This document shows, one piece after another, positions 1 through 14,343 of a DNA stretch of 64,000 nt (position 1 is the stretch's first letter; the number at the start of each line of letters is the position of its first letter). Below the pieces are notes generated by a model. The model did not search any database. It was not told where the DNA came from and worked only from the letters and a program-made list of their open reading frames with translations. The translations under genes were made by a program, and so were the position numbers. Source of the DNA: Solidesulfovibrio sp. (lineage in GTDB: Bacteria > Desulfobacterota > Desulfovibrionia > Desulfovibrionales > Desulfovibrionaceae). The stretch covers positions 1 through 64,000 of the forward strand of contig NZ_JBCFBA010000020.1 of assembly GCF_038562415.1 (NCBI RefSeq), written 5' to 3'.

Positions 1-45
1 GGGCCCGCCGACACTGGCCGCAAAGCCGGCCAGCACGGCGGGCCC
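1..45. repeat. Large GC-rich stem-loop at the window edge
   Basis: Bases 1-10 pair with 36-45 and an inner arm at 14-20 pairs with 27-33, giving a two-step hairpin followed by a short T run at 47-49. It could be the terminator of a plus-strand gene lying before the window, but that gene is not visible. Confidence 0.4.
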
Positions 46-130
46 CTTTCCGCGACCACGGGCGCCAGCGGCGAAGCGCCGCATTTGAAGAAAAAATTCT
101 TGAACTTCGGCCCGAAGGGCCGACGGCTGG

Positions 131-200
131 GCGAGGCCGGGATTTCGCCTTCGAGCCTGCCGCGACAGCGGCGGCAGCGAAGGCGAAATCCCGGCCTCGC
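131..200. repeat. 23-bp perfect inverted repeat (cruciform-sized hairpin)
   Basis: The arms at 131-153 and 178-200 are perfect complements over 23 bp, and the 24-nt spacer itself contains a short CTGCCG/CGGCAG stem. There is no T run on either side, so it is not a classical terminator. It lies in the non-coding stretch after the stop of the fucose synthase gene. The 1-377 region holds no gene I can support. Confidence 0.7.
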
Positions 201-273
201 ATCTTCGCGCCGCGCGCCATGCCCTCTCCCGGTGACCGCAGGCCCTCCCGCCCGCCAACGCCGCCGGGGGGGC

Positions 274-320
274 CTGGGGGGCGTCACGCCCCCCAGCGGG
301 TGCAGGGCAGCGCCCTGCCC
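274..320 (-). repeat. Two-hairpin GC-rich repeat, copy A
   Basis: A 10-bp stem (274-283 with 287-296) is followed by a GCAGGGC/GCCCTGC stem at 302-318. The linker (294-308) resembles the core GGCGGGGTTCRGGGC found in copies B (51971-52031) and C (22933-22973), with one deletion and about two substitutions. It lies 58-104 nt after the stop codon of the minus-strand gene ending at 378, so it may help end transcription or stabilise the 3' end. Confidence 0.5.
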
Positions 321-377
321 GCCGGAGGCATGTCCCAGGCACGGGCGCAGGCCTGGCCCGGCCTTGGGGCTGGCGGG

Positions 378-1337
378 CTAATCCAGGCGCGCCGAGGCGA
401 TGTTGTCGCGAAACCAGCGATAGGTCTGGGCGAGGCCTTCGGCCAGGCCGTGGCGCGGCTGCCAGCCGAGGGCGGTCAGGCGGCTGACGTCCAGGACTTT
501 TCGGGGCGTGCCGTCGGGCTTGGAGGTATCGAAGGTGATGGTGCCGGCAAAGCCGGTCACCTGGGCCATGCGCGCGGCCAATTCGCGGATGGAGACTTCC
601 TGGCCGGTGCCGATATTGATGATTTCCTCGTCGTCGTAGCGGTCGAAGCAGGTGAGGGCGGCGGCGGCCATGTCGTCGACGTGGAGGAATTCGCGCAGGG
701 CGTTTCCGGTGCCCCAGACGACGACGCTGTCCCGGCCGGCCAGGCGCGCCTCGTGGAAGCGGCGCATGAGCGCCGGGATGACGTGGGAGTTGACGGGGGT
801 GAAATTGTCGCCCGGGCCGTAGAGGTTGGTCGGCATGAGGCTTATGGCCGGAAAGCCGTACTGGCGGCGGTAGGCCTGGCACATCTTGATGCCGGCGATC
901 TTGGCGATGGCGTACCACTGGTTGGTGGGTTCCAGGGGGCCGGCCAGGAGCTGGTCCTCGCGCATGGGCTGGCTGGCCAGGCGGGGATAGATGCAGGAGG
1001 AACCCAGAAAGACCAGCTTTTCCACGCCGGTCTTGTAGGCGGCGTCGATGACGTTGGTCTGGATGAGCAGGTTGTCGCGGATGAAATCGGCCGGATAGGT
1101 GTCGTTGGCGTGGATGCCGCCGACCTTGGCCGCGGCCAGGAACACGGCGGCGGGACGCTCGGTTTCGAAAAAGGCGCGCACGGCGGCCTGGTCGGTCAGG
1201 TCGAGCTCGCGATGGGTGCGCGTGACGAGCCGGGCGCCGCGCCGGGCCAGGGCCCGGGCGATGGCCGCCCCGACGAGGCCACGATGGCCGGCGACATAGA
1301 TGGGTTTCTGGGCGCTGACGGCTTCGTCGATGTTCAT
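378..1337 (-). CDS. fcl: GDP-L-fucose synthase (GDP-4-keto-6-deoxymannose epimerase/reductase)
   Basis: Predicted to convert GDP-4-keto-6-deoxy-D-mannose to GDP-L-fucose with NADPH, a cytosolic step in making fucose for surface polysaccharide. The 319-aa protein is the usual length. It has the extended-SDR nucleotide-binding turn GHRGLVG at residues 17-23, the catalytic Ser in LGSSCIYP near residue 112, and the YxxxK pair YAIAK near 142-146. The family's NLYGPGDNF segment is also present. The start is the ATG at 1337; the open frame continues upstream, but that part is low-complexity arginine/proline sequence antisense to the Hpt gene. The partner GDP-mannose dehydratase is not in the window. 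Confidence 0.93.
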   Translation of the reverse strand: MNIDEAVSAQKPIYVAGHRGLVGAAIARALARRGARLVTRTHRELDLTDQAAVRAFFETERPAAVFLAAAKVGGIHANDTYPADFIRDNLLIQTNVIDAAYKTGVEKLVFLGSSCIYPRLASQPMREDQLLAGPLEPTNQWYAIAKIAGIKMCQAYRRQYGFPAISLMPTNLYGPGDNFTPVNSHVIPALMRRFHEARLAGRDSVVVWGTGNALREFLHVDDMAAAALTCFDRYDDEEIINIGTGQEVSIRELAARMAQVTGFAGTITFDTSKPDGTPRKVLDVSRLTALGWQPRHGLAEGLAQTYRWFRDNIASARLD

Positions 1338-1371
1338 GGTCGGGTGGTGTAGCAGTCCTCGGCCTGGCTGC

Positions 1372-1699
1372 CTAGTCCCGGATCGTGCCGGCCATGTCCG
1401 CCAGGGAGGCGCCCAGGGCGGATATGGCGGTGGTGACCGCCTGGAAATCGCCGGTTTGGGCCTGGTCCTGGATGGCCTGGGCCGCCTGGGCCAGTTCGGG
1501 CAGGCCGAGGTTGAGCAGGTTGCCCTTGAGGCCGTGGGCCGCTTCGGCGCAGGTTTTCCCGTCCCGGGCGCCGGCGGCCGCCGCCAGCCGCGCCAGGGAC
1601 TCGCCCAGCACGGCGGCGGCCACGCCAAGGGCCTGTTCGGCTTCGACGGCGGAAAGCAGTTGCTTGCGACGCAGGAAGTCCTGCGCCCGACGCCGGGCC

Positions 1700-1713
<14 letters not shown>
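1372..1713 (-). CDS. Stand-alone Hpt phosphotransfer protein
   Basis: A 113-aa helical protein with the histidine-phosphotransfer signature AHGLKGN (HxxKG); the phospho-accepting His is near residue 59. It would relay phosphate from a receiver domain to another receiver in a multistep phosphorelay. Its start overlaps the last 14 bases of the hybrid kinase gene upstream (1700-3724), so the two are translationally coupled and the kinase's C-terminal receiver is the obvious donor. The output regulator is not adjacent. Confidence 0.85.
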
Positions 1714-3724
<2,011 letters not shown>

Positions 3725-4476
3725 CCAGGCGCTCCTTATAGGGAGGATACCCGAAAAACGCCGAGCCCGAGACCAGCACGTCGGCTCCGGCGGCGACCAG
3801 GGCGGCGGTGTTGTCCGGGGTGACGCCGCCGTCCACCTGGATGCGGAAGGAAAGATCGCGTTCCCGGCGCAGGGCGGCCAGGTCCTTGACCTTGTCCAGG
3901 CAAAACGGGATAAAAGTCTGTCCGCCGAAGCCCGGGTTGACGGTCATGACGAGCACCATGTCGAGCTGGGGCAGGAGGTAGTCGACCATGGACAGGGGCG
4001 TGGCCGGATTGAGCGCCACGGCGGCGTCGGCGCCCAGGCGGCGGATCTCCGACACGGCCCGCTCCAGATGGACCGTGGCCTCGGCATGGACGCAGACGAG
4101 GTCCGCCCCGGCGTCGCGGAAGGCCGACAGATAGCGCTCGGGGCGCTCGATCATGAGGTGGGTGTCGAAGTAGAGGCGGCTGCGGCGGCGCAAGGCGGCG
4201 ATGACCGGCGGGCCGAAGGTGATGTTGGGCACGAACAGGCCGTCCATGACGTCAAGGTGCGCCCAGGCGAGCCCGGCCTCCTCCAAGGCGGCCAACTCGT
4301 CGGCCAGCCGGCTGAAATCCGCGGACAAAAGGGAGGGGGACAGGATGAACGGCGCGGTCATGGGGGCTCCGGCGGCGCGCGGGGATGCAGGCCCTTCAAA
4401 CGCCGTGCCGCAGAGCATAGACGTCCCCGCCGGCCGGGTCAAGGCACCCGCCCCGGTTGCGGCCGCAACCGAACGG

Positions 4477-4514
4477 CTGTAACATAACCACAACATAACG
4501 GACCGGAATAAAAC
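4477..4514 (+). promoter_or_regulatory. Pho-box-like promoter of pstS
   Basis: Two adjacent 11-bp direct repeats, CTGTAACATAA (4477-4487) and CCACAACATAA (4488-4498), match the spacing and half-site pattern of PhoB boxes. A -10-like TAAAAC (4509-4514) lies 10 bp downstream, as in PhoB-activated promoters where the box replaces the -35. A further isolated half-site-like CCGTAACATGG occurs near 4568-4578. The site lies in the 293-bp gap between rpe (minus) and pstS (plus) and points toward pstS. Confidence 0.65.
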
Positions 4515-4654
4515 GCCAATAGCGGTTTTCCCAGGCGTCACGCGTTTTCCGCCCCCCCGTCACCAACCCGTAACATGGCGCCCCTAGCTTTCCCTCGCGA
4601 ACTGGGGCACTTCGCGCCAATCGTGGCGCGACAACCAATTTTGAGGAGGGTTCC

Positions 4655-5458
4655 ATGAAAAAACTGCTCGGTATCGTGGCCGCGTGCCTGTTGCTGGCTG
4701 CCAACGCCTTTGCCGACACCACCATCAAGGTGGACGGCTCCACCACCGTGCTGCCCATCATGCAAAAGGTCGTCGAGGCCTACATGAAGGCCCATCCGGA
4801 CGTGAAGATCTCCGTGTCCGGCGGCGGTTCGGGCAACGGCATCAAGGCGCTCATCGACGGCGCCACCGACGTGGCCATGGCCTCGCGGGCCATGGAGGCC
4901 AAGGAAATCGACCTGGCCAAGAGCAAGAACGTCAACCCCAACCAGATCGTGTGCGCCATCGACGCCATCGTGCCCGTCGTCCACCCGACCAACAAGCTCA
5001 CCGAGATCAGCCTGGCCCAGCTCAAGGACCTCTACATGGGCAAGATCACCAGCTGGAAGGACCTCGGCGGCGAGGGCCCGGTGGTCGTGATTTCCCGCGA
5101 CACCTCCTCGGGCACCTACGAGACCTGGGAAGGCCTGGTCATGAAAAAGGAGCGCGTGTTCCCCGGCGCCCTGATGCAGGCCTCCAGCGGCGCGGTGGTC
5201 CAGGCCGTCGGCAAGAACAAGAACGCCATCGGCTACGTGGGCATCGGCTACCTCGACGCCTCCACCAAGGGCCTCAAGGTCGACGGCGTGGAGCCCACGG
5301 CCGAAAACGCCAAGTCCAAGAAGTTCCCCATCTCCCGCGACCTCTACCTCTACACCAACGGCGCCCCCGCCGGCGCGGCCAAGGGCCTGGTCGACTTCCT
5401 GCTGAGCGCGGATGGCCAGAAGCTGGTCAAGGAAGCCGGTTTCGTGCCCCTCAACTAA
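4655..5458 (+). CDS. pstS: Phosphate ABC transporter, periplasmic phosphate-binding protein
   Basis: Binds inorganic phosphate in the periplasm and delivers it to the PstCA permease. The 267-aa protein starts with a cleavable signal peptide (residues 1-20, cut after AFA). The mature part has the family's N-terminal GSTTVLPIM loop, SGGGSGNGIKAL, and the second-lobe phosphate-binding segment SRDTSSGTYETW. A strong GAGGAGGG ribosome site sits just before the ATG. It is first in the pstS-pstC-pstA unit, behind a Pho-box-like promoter, so it should be induced by phosphate starvation. Confidence 0.95.
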   Translation: MKKLLGIVAACLLLAANAFADTTIKVDGSTTVLPIMQKVVEAYMKAHPDVKISVSGGGSGNGIKALIDGATDVAMASRAMEAKEIDLAKSKNVNPNQIVCAIDAIVPVVHPTNKLTEISLAQLKDLYMGKITSWKDLGGEGPVVVISRDTSSGTYETWEGLVMKKERVFPGALMQASSGAVVQAVGKNKNAIGYVGIGYLDASTKGLKVDGVEPTAENAKSKKFPISRDLYLYTNGAPAGAAKGLVDFLLSADGQKLVKEAGFVPLN

Positions 5459-5531
5459 CCCGACGGCAACCGCTCACCACGTGCCCCGGCCCGCCAGAGG
5501 CGGCGCCGGGGCGCCTGTCCGGGAGACCCCC

Positions 5532-6425
5532 ATGGCCCTTTCGCGAAAGTCCAAGGACACCCTGATCCAAAACGCCTTCTTCCTGACCGCCCTGTCCTCC
5601 ATCGTGGCCTTGGCGCTCATCATGATCTACCTGTTCGTGGAGGGCCTGCCGATCTTCAAGGTGGTCTCGGTCACGGACTTCCTGTTCGGCAACCTGTGGT
5701 ATCCCACGTCCGACCCGCCGGAATTCGGCATCTTTCCGCTGATCGTCGCGTCGCTGGCCGTCACGGCCCTGTCCTCGGCCATGGCCATCCCGCTGGGCGT
5801 GATGACCGCCATCTACCTGGCCGAAATCGCCAGCCGGCGCACCCGCGACATCTTCAAGCCCATCGTCGAGCTCCTGGCCGCCCTGCCCTCGGTGGTCATC
5901 GGCTTTTTCGGCATGGTCGTGGTCGCCCCCTACCTCCAGGACACCTTCGACCTGGCCACGGGGCTCAACCTCTTCAACGCCGCCATCATGCTGGCCTTCA
6001 TGTCCGTGCCGACCATCTGCTCGGTGTCCGAGGACGCCCTGTACGCCGTGCCCCGCGAGCTCAAGGAAGCCTCCCTGGCCCTGGGCGCCACCCATTTCGA
6101 GACCATCGCCAAGGTGGTCCTGCCGGCCTCGCTGTCCGGCATCTCCACGGCCATCATGCTCGGCATGTCCCGGTCCATCGGCGAGACCATGGTCGTGCTG
6201 ATGGTCGCCGGCGGCGCGGCCATCATCCCCGCCTCCGTCTTTTCGCCCGTGCGGCCCATGCCGTCGAGCATCGCCGCCGAAATGGCCGAGGCGGCCTTCC
6301 GCGGCAACCACTACCACGCGCTGTTCGCCATCGGCATCGTGCTGTTCCTTTTCACCCTGGCCTTCAACCTCGTGGCCAGCCACGTGGCCGAAAAGCACAA
6401 ACAGGTCGGCGCGGCCACCCTGTAG
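5532..6425 (+). CDS. pstC: Phosphate ABC transporter permease PstC
   Basis: One of the two inner-membrane channel subunits of the Pst importer. The 297-aa protein has about six hydrophobic segments and the cytoplasmic EAA loop (ELKEASLALGATHFETI, about residues 177-193) that docks onto the PstB ATPase. ATG 5532 is preferred: the open frame continues upstream, overlapping the end of pstS with non-membrane sequence. It lies 73 bp after pstS and 18 bp before pstA. Confidence 0.93.
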   Translation: MALSRKSKDTLIQNAFFLTALSSIVALALIMIYLFVEGLPIFKVVSVTDFLFGNLWYPTSDPPEFGIFPLIVASLAVTALSSAMAIPLGVMTAIYLAEIASRRTRDIFKPIVELLAALPSVVIGFFGMVVVAPYLQDTFDLATGLNLFNAAIMLAFMSVPTICSVSEDALYAVPRELKEASLALGATHFETIAKVVLPASLSGISTAIMLGMSRSIGETMVVLMVAGGAAIIPASVFSPVRPMPSSIAAEMAEAAFRGNHYHALFAIGIVLFLFTLAFNLVASHVAEKHKQVGAATL

Positions 6426-6443
6426 CCGCCAAGGAGCGACGCC

Positions 6444-7322
6444 ATGAATCCCGCAGCCATCGCCCACGCCGGCCTGGCCCGACGCCACCGCACCCAGAAG
6501 ATCATGTGGGGCGTCTTCGGCCTGTCCTCGCTCATCAACATGGCCGCCCTGGTGCTCATCTGCGGCTTTTTGCTCATCAAGGGCCTGCCGGCCATCTCCT
6601 GGGGTTTTCTCACCGAAATGCCCCGCGACTCCATGACCGCCGGCGGCATTTTGCCCTGCATCCTGGGCACGCTGTACCTCAGCCTGGGCACCATGTGCGT
6701 GGCCTTTCCCCTGGGCGTGGCCTCGGCCGTGTACTTAAACGAATACGCCCGGCCGGGCCGGACGCTGCGGCTGATACGCCTGGGCATCAACAACCTGGCC
6801 GGCGTGCCCTCGGTGGTCTTCGGGCTGTTCGGCCTGGCCTTTTTCGTCACCTTCTTCGGCCTGGGCGTGAGCCTGCTTTCGGGCATCCTGACGCTTTCCA
6901 TCCTGGTGTTGCCGGTCATCATCGGCACGGCCGAGGAAGCGCTCAAGTCCGTGCCCCAGACCTACCGCGAGGCGTCGCTGGGGCTCGGGGCCACCAAGTG
7001 GCAGACCATCCGGCTGGTGGTGCTGCCGGCGGCCCTGCCGGGCATGCTCACCGGGGCCATCCTGGGGCTGTCCCGCGTGGCCGGCGAGACGGCCGCCATC
7101 ATGTTCACCGCCGCCGTCTTCTTCACGCCCTACCTGCCCAGCACCCTCACCGATTCGGTCATGGCCCTGCCCTACCACATCTACGTCCTGGCCACGGCCG
7201 GCACGGACATCGACAAGACCCGGCCGCTGCAATACGGCACGGCCCTGGTCCTCATCGTCCTGGTCCTCGGCATGAACCTCGGGGCCATCCTCTACCGGGC
7301 CAAGCTGCAGAAAAAACGGTAG
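6444..7322 (+). CDS. pstA: Phosphate ABC transporter permease PstA
   Basis: Second channel subunit of the Pst importer, 292 aa, about six membrane segments. The EAA loop is TYREASLGLGATKWQTI, and SRVAGETAAIMF is typical of PstA. The gene is followed by a strong terminator instead of pstB and phoU, which usually follow, so the ATPase must be encoded elsewhere. Confidence 0.93.
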   Translation: MNPAAIAHAGLARRHRTQKIMWGVFGLSSLINMAALVLICGFLLIKGLPAISWGFLTEMPRDSMTAGGILPCILGTLYLSLGTMCVAFPLGVASAVYLNEYARPGRTLRLIRLGINNLAGVPSVVFGLFGLAFFVTFFGLGVSLLSGILTLSILVLPVIIGTAEEALKSVPQTYREASLGLGATKWQTIRLVVLPAALPGMLTGAILGLSRVAGETAAIMFTAAVFFTPYLPSTLTDSVMALPYHIYVLATAGTDIDKTRPLQYGTALVLIVLVLGMNLGAILYRAKLQKKR

Positions 7323-7453
7323 CCGCGGGTCCTGCCCCCGGGATTGCGACGCATGACCAAGCGGTGCGGCCAGGCGTGACCGGAAACGGGACCAGCCGGT
7401 TCATGGTGCGGGAGCGGACGTGCCGCGACGGCGGCCTTTCGAAAAGCCGGACG

Positions 7454-7488
7454 GGCGGCGTGACGCAAGGGCGTCGCGCCGCCTTTTT
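7454..7488 (+). terminator. Rho-independent terminator of the pst operon
   Basis: A 13-bp GC-rich stem (7454-7466 with 7471-7483, loop AAGG) is followed directly by TTTTT. It closes the pstSCA transcript 130 bases after pstA. The rest of the 7323-7656 gap shows no other gene. Confidence 0.85.
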
Positions 7489-7656
7489 CATGCCATGCCA
7501 ACTTCTTGATTTTCCAGGCGCGCGCGCCTATCCCCGAACATGGAGGCCTGTTTCGGGAGTGGCGCCGCCCCATCGGGAAGGCGGCCAACGGATGCCGAAG
7601 GCGGCCGGGTTGCCCCGGTGCCCTGCGGCGCGCAACAGGGCTTCAGGGAGGCTCTC

Positions 7657-8862
7657 ATGACGCAGGAGCAGGAAACGGGACGCAAGAACTACGTGCTCGA
7701 CACCAACGTCCTGATCGAAAACCCGCAAAGCGTGCTGAAGCTGCGAAACGGCGTGGAAAACGCCATCCACATCCCCTACCACGTGCTCATGGAGCTGGAG
7801 GCGCTCAAGAAAACCCCGAAACTGCGCCACATCGTGGCCAACGTCATCCAGATCCTGGGCGACAACCGCGAGCACATCCACTTCATCCAGAACGACAAGA
7901 GCCACTCGGCCTTCACCGACATCGTCGACAACCACATCCTCGACGAGATCCAGGCCTCGACCATCGAGGACCCGGTGCTGGTGACCAACGACCGCATCCT
8001 CAAGCTCCAGGCCGAGCTGCGCGGCATCAAAAGCGAGGAGCTGCGCGACTCCAAGCCCTTCGAGTCCGAATCCCAGCGCTACACCGGCTTCGCCGAGGAC
8101 GACGGCGAGATCGTGCCCAACTGCTTCACCTGGCGCGACGGCAAGCCGGTGCTGCACGCCCCGGACGGCGAGAAGGTCATCAACTACACCTGCGACGTCT
8201 GGAACGTGCGGCCGCGCACCGTCTACCAGAACCTGGCCCTGGAACTCATCATGGCGCCGCACATCGACCTGGTGTCCATCCAGAGCGAGGCCGGCTACGG
8301 CAAGACCTTCCTGGCCCTGGCCGCCGCCCTCTACGCCGTGCAGGAGAAAAAGCACTACGAAAAGATCTTCGTGCTCAAGCCCACCATCGAGATCGGGGCC
8401 AAGCTCGGCTACCTGCCGGGCGATGTCTCGGAAAAGATGGAACCGTACATGAAGTACGTCTTCGACCTGCTGGTCAAGCTGCACCGCTGCCGGGCGGCCA
8501 ACAAGGTCTTCCTCAACCCCAATGACGAGATGCTGCGCATCAATCCGAAAAAATTCGAGGTATTGCCCCTTGCCTACGTGCGCGGCATGAACATCGAAAA
8601 CGCCTTCGTGGTCATCGACGAGGCGCAAAACCTCTCGCGCACCGAAGTGCGGGCCGTGCTCACCCGCATGGGCGAGGGCGTCAAATGCGTCGTGCTCGGC
8701 GACACTTCCCAGGTGGACAACCCCTACCTCAACGAAGCCAACAACGGGCTCAACTGGATCGTGCGCAAGTTCAAGGGGTTCGCCAACTACGCCCACATCG
8801 TGCTCAAGGGCGAGCGTTCGCGCGGCCCCATCACCGACATGGTCCTGCGCTCCAAATTGTAG
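7657..8862 (+). CDS. PIN domain plus PhoH-type ATPase (PhoH2-like)
   Basis: A 401-aa fusion. Residues about 10-150 are a PIN ribonuclease domain beginning YVLDTNVLI with the catalytic Asp. Residues about 190-400 are a PhoH P-loop ATPase with Walker A EAGYGKTFLAL, Walker B VVIDEAQNLS and the GDTSQVDNPYL motif. Known PIN-PhoH proteins unwind and cleave RNA. ATG 7657 has a good ribosome site (CAGGGAGG); the open frame extends upstream without domain sequence. Despite the name, the link to phosphate starvation is only suggested by the pst operon upstream, from which it is separated by a terminator. Confidence 0.9.
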   Translation: MTQEQETGRKNYVLDTNVLIENPQSVLKLRNGVENAIHIPYHVLMELEALKKTPKLRHIVANVIQILGDNREHIHFIQNDKSHSAFTDIVDNHILDEIQASTIEDPVLVTNDRILKLQAELRGIKSEELRDSKPFESESQRYTGFAEDDGEIVPNCFTWRDGKPVLHAPDGEKVINYTCDVWNVRPRTVYQNLALELIMAPHIDLVSIQSEAGYGKTFLALAAALYAVQEKKHYEKIFVLKPTIEIGAKLGYLPGDVSEKMEPYMKYVFDLLVKLHRCRAANKVFLNPNDEMLRINPKKFEVLPLAYVRGMNIENAFVVIDEAQNLSRTEVRAVLTRMGEGVKCVVLGDTSQVDNPYLNEANNGLNWIVRKFKGFANYAHIVLKGERSRGPITDMVLRSKL

Positions 8863-8877
8863 GACACGGGCACGCCG

Positions 8878-8913
8878 GACGGGAAGCCCGCCCCTGGCGG
8901 GGCGCTTCCCGTC
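8878..8913 (+). terminator. Strong hairpin after the PhoH gene, no T run
   Basis: GACGGGAAG (8878-8886) pairs with CTTCCCGTC (8905-8913), with an inner CCGCCCC/GGGGCG stem. It begins 16 bases after the stop codon. The lack of a T run makes it a weak intrinsic terminator or a 3'-end stabiliser. The rest of the 8863-9159 gap shows no gene; it becomes A-rich just before the next start. Confidence 0.45.
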
Positions 8914-9159
8914 GCGGCCCCCGCCCGCCAAGCCCTTGCCCGGCGCATGCTCCCCGCCCGGGCTGCCAAGCCGGCGCGAACATGCGCCGGCCTCCCCCAC
9001 GCGCCGCCAAATGGCGCGCCCCCCTTGCCCCCCATCCGGCATCAGGTGTATGCGTGCAGACGATACCCCCTTTAGAGGCAGTCAAAAGCAGCACGGCGTC
9101 CTGACTGCGCGGCCCAAGGGAAAAGGTGAAAAACCGACGGAAAATAGGCTGAAAATAAC

Positions 9160-12381
<3,222 letters not shown>

Positions 12382-12481
12382 GGACGGCGCGCCGCCATCA
12401 AATCGTCATGGACCGAGCCGTATTTGTGTCGCAACCGCAACGCCCGGACAGACGTCGCCGGGAAAACCAAGGAGATGCGTC

Positions 12482-13081
12482 ATGTCCGCCTCGCGCAAAC
12501 GCAAGTTCGAGATGGTCCTGCCCCGGGTCGAGGCCCTGCGCGCCCTGACCGAACTGACGGCCCGGGCCGCCGAGGGCGCCCTGGTCGTCGGCGGCGAGGC
12601 CGTCGCCCTGAAGGACTTCACCAGCCTCAAGATCGGCATCAAGGACCTGGGTGCCTCGTGCCTGCTCAAGGTGAGCCTCAAGTACCCCGCCCTGGGCGTG
12701 GCCGCCCTGCCCTCGCCCGCCAGCGTGGACGCCGAGGAGGGCCGCCGCGAACACGTCGCGGACCACGCCCCGGAACCCATGGACGAAGGGGACAAGCCCA
12801 GGTACAAGGGGCTTAAAAAACGGATGAAGCATTTTTTCAAGGCCATCGTCACGTCGCTTCGGGCCGGGACTGCCCCCGATGCCGACGTCCTGGCCGCCTT
12901 TGTCGCCGACAGCCGGCTGATGACCGGCTATCCCGGCCGGGGCGACGCCTTCTATCCGGCCTACGACGCCGAGGTGGACCGGCTGGAAGCCGCCGCCGCC
13001 GCCGGCGACCTGGACGCCATGACCGCTTCGGTGGCGGCGCTCGATCGCATGAAAAAGGAGTGTCACAGCCGCCATGCCTGA
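12482..13081 (+). CDS. XXXCH protein of a GAK-like system (amphi-Trp-like domain plus XXXCH domain)
   Basis: A 199-aa protein, function unknown. Residues 5-70 align by eye with the amphi-Trp protein encoded at 14344 (FEMVLP...LKVSLKYP against FKYESV...LHLKFSWRE). The C-terminal helical part ends DRMKKECHSRHA, matching what I remember as the XXXCH domain: a helical bundle ending like a cytochrome c' heme site but lacking the first Cys of CxxCH. The AAGGAG ribosome site is well placed before ATG 12482. It is first of four tightly packed genes and overlaps the next by 8 bases. Family assignment is from memory of the GAK-system models, not a search. Confidence 0.72.
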   Translation: MSASRKRKFEMVLPRVEALRALTELTARAAEGALVVGGEAVALKDFTSLKIGIKDLGASCLLKVSLKYPALGVAALPSPASVDAEEGRREHVADHAPEPMDEGDKPRYKGLKKRMKHFFKAIVTSLRAGTAPDADVLAAFVADSRLMTGYPGRGDAFYPAYDAEVDRLEAAAAAGDLDAMTASVAALDRMKKECHSRHA

Positions 13082-14270
13082 TGCCGACACCTTGCCCCCG
13101 GGCGCCCCGCCGCGCCCCGCCGGCCCCGACGAGGCCCGCTGCGCCGGCATCGACCTCTCCCGCCTGGACCCGGCCGTCACGCAGGAAGACGAACAGGCCT
13201 TTGCGCGCATCAACGACGTGTCGCTTTCGCCCGAGCAGGCCGAGCGCATCGCCTCGCCGGCACGCACCTACCCCCGCCAGGAATACGTCCTGGCCACCCA
13301 CTGGCACCCCGAACACGTGCCCATGGAACTGCTCAAGACGCGCATCGACCGGCTCTACCCCAACCGCGTGGACGAACTGATCATCCCCACCCAGCACAAC
13401 GTGCTGCTCGGCTACGACGGCTACCAGGGGGTGGAGGTGGACTGCTACTCCAGCGGCTTCAACCGCAAGGTCCAGCTCCTGCTCCATTTCAAGGGCCTCG
13501 ACCCCGAGCGGGCCGAGGTGCTCGCCTCCATGCTGCGCCACACCCACCGCTACCGGGCCTCCCAGCTGTTCGAATACCTCGACGCCCTGTGCGAGCCGGC
13601 CGGCGAGCCCAGGCGCCAACTGGCCGCCGCCCGCTCCAACGCCGAGGAGGAGCTCGTGGGCTTCGTGGCCCTCCAGGCGGCCAAGATCAAGGCGCTGATC
13701 CTGGCCCACGAGGCGACGCTTCCCGAGGACACCTACAAAAACAAGCTCGTGCGCAACTTTCTCGACACGTTGCGCCCGCGCTTCGGCGAACGCATCGTCA
13801 ACAAGGCCCAAGTCTACGCCAAGGCCGTCAAGGACCTGGTCAAGGAGGCCTTTTCGCTCTCCTATTTCTACCGGGCCACGGAGGTGATCGAGGAGGCCCG
13901 GTCGCTGGGGGCCGGCATCGTCATCCCCCACCCCGAGCAGTTCTGGCCGATTCTTCTCGCCGACTACGACGTGGACGGCATCGAGGTCTGGAACCCCCAG
14001 TCCCAGCAGTACACGGAATTTCTCATCAACGTGGTCAACCGCCGCAACCGCATGGGCTGGCACGGCAAGCGCCCCTTGCTCATCTTCATGGGCGACGACT
14101 GCCACATGAGCGAAAAGACCCGGGATCCGGCCGAGCAGGACGCCTCCAAGGCGGCCCGGGAAATCGGACTCCAGCCCGCCTGGCACGACTTCGCCATCCG
14201 CAAGAGCCTGATCATCAACGGAGTCAGCCGCCGCAAGGTCATCGGCGAATACCGGTCCCGGCTGGGTTGA
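13074..14270 (+). CDS. PHP-superfamily metal-dependent phosphoesterase-like protein
   Basis: A 398-aa protein with all four PHP-type metal motifs in order: HxH in ATHWHPEH (about residue 75), IPTQHN (about 105), IPHPEQFWP (about 285) and GDDCHM (about 345), plus GIEVWNP before the last. Between motifs II and III lies a helical insertion of about 150 residues absent from small PHP enzymes. PHP proteins hydrolyse phosphoesters with two or three metals; the substrate here is unknown. It overlaps the XXXCH gene by 8 bases, so the two are translated together. It could be a family-specific hydrolase of the GAK-like system. Confidence 0.7.
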   Translation: MPDADTLPPGAPPRPAGPDEARCAGIDLSRLDPAVTQEDEQAFARINDVSLSPEQAERIASPARTYPRQEYVLATHWHPEHVPMELLKTRIDRLYPNRVDELIIPTQHNVLLGYDGYQGVEVDCYSSGFNRKVQLLLHFKGLDPERAEVLASMLRHTHRYRASQLFEYLDALCEPAGEPRRQLAAARSNAEEELVGFVALQAAKIKALILAHEATLPEDTYKNKLVRNFLDTLRPRFGERIVNKAQVYAKAVKDLVKEAFSLSYFYRATEVIEEARSLGAGIVIPHPEQFWPILLADYDVDGIEVWNPQSQQYTEFLINVVNRRNRMGWHGKRPLLIFMGDDCHMSEKTRDPAEQDASKAAREIGLQPAWHDFAIRKSLIINGVSRRKVIGEYRSRLG

Positions 14271-14291
14271 GCCCGGGCAACGCCGCGCCGA

Positions 14292-14310
14292 GCCGGCCCG
14301 CAAGGCCGGC
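14292..14310 (+). other. Intra-operon hairpin before the amphi-Trp gene
   Basis: GCCGGCC (14292-14298) pairs with GGCCGGC (14304-14310) across a CGCAA loop, and five T residues follow only at 14322-14326. It sits in the 73-bp gap inside the operon and might act as a partial terminator or processing site; weak evidence. Confidence 0.3.
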
Positions 14311-14343
14311 CGGGGCACCCGTTTTTGCCGCAAGGAGTGGGAC

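Noticed and set aside
1338-1628. Upstream extension of the fucose synthase frame
   Set aside because: The extra 97 codons are antisense-like Arg/Pro-rich sequence overlapping the Hpt gene; the SDR fold begins just after ATG 1337.
5451-6488. Long minus-strand frame across pstC
   Set aside because: Gly/Gln/Asp/His-rich shadow of the permease gene with no recognisable domain.
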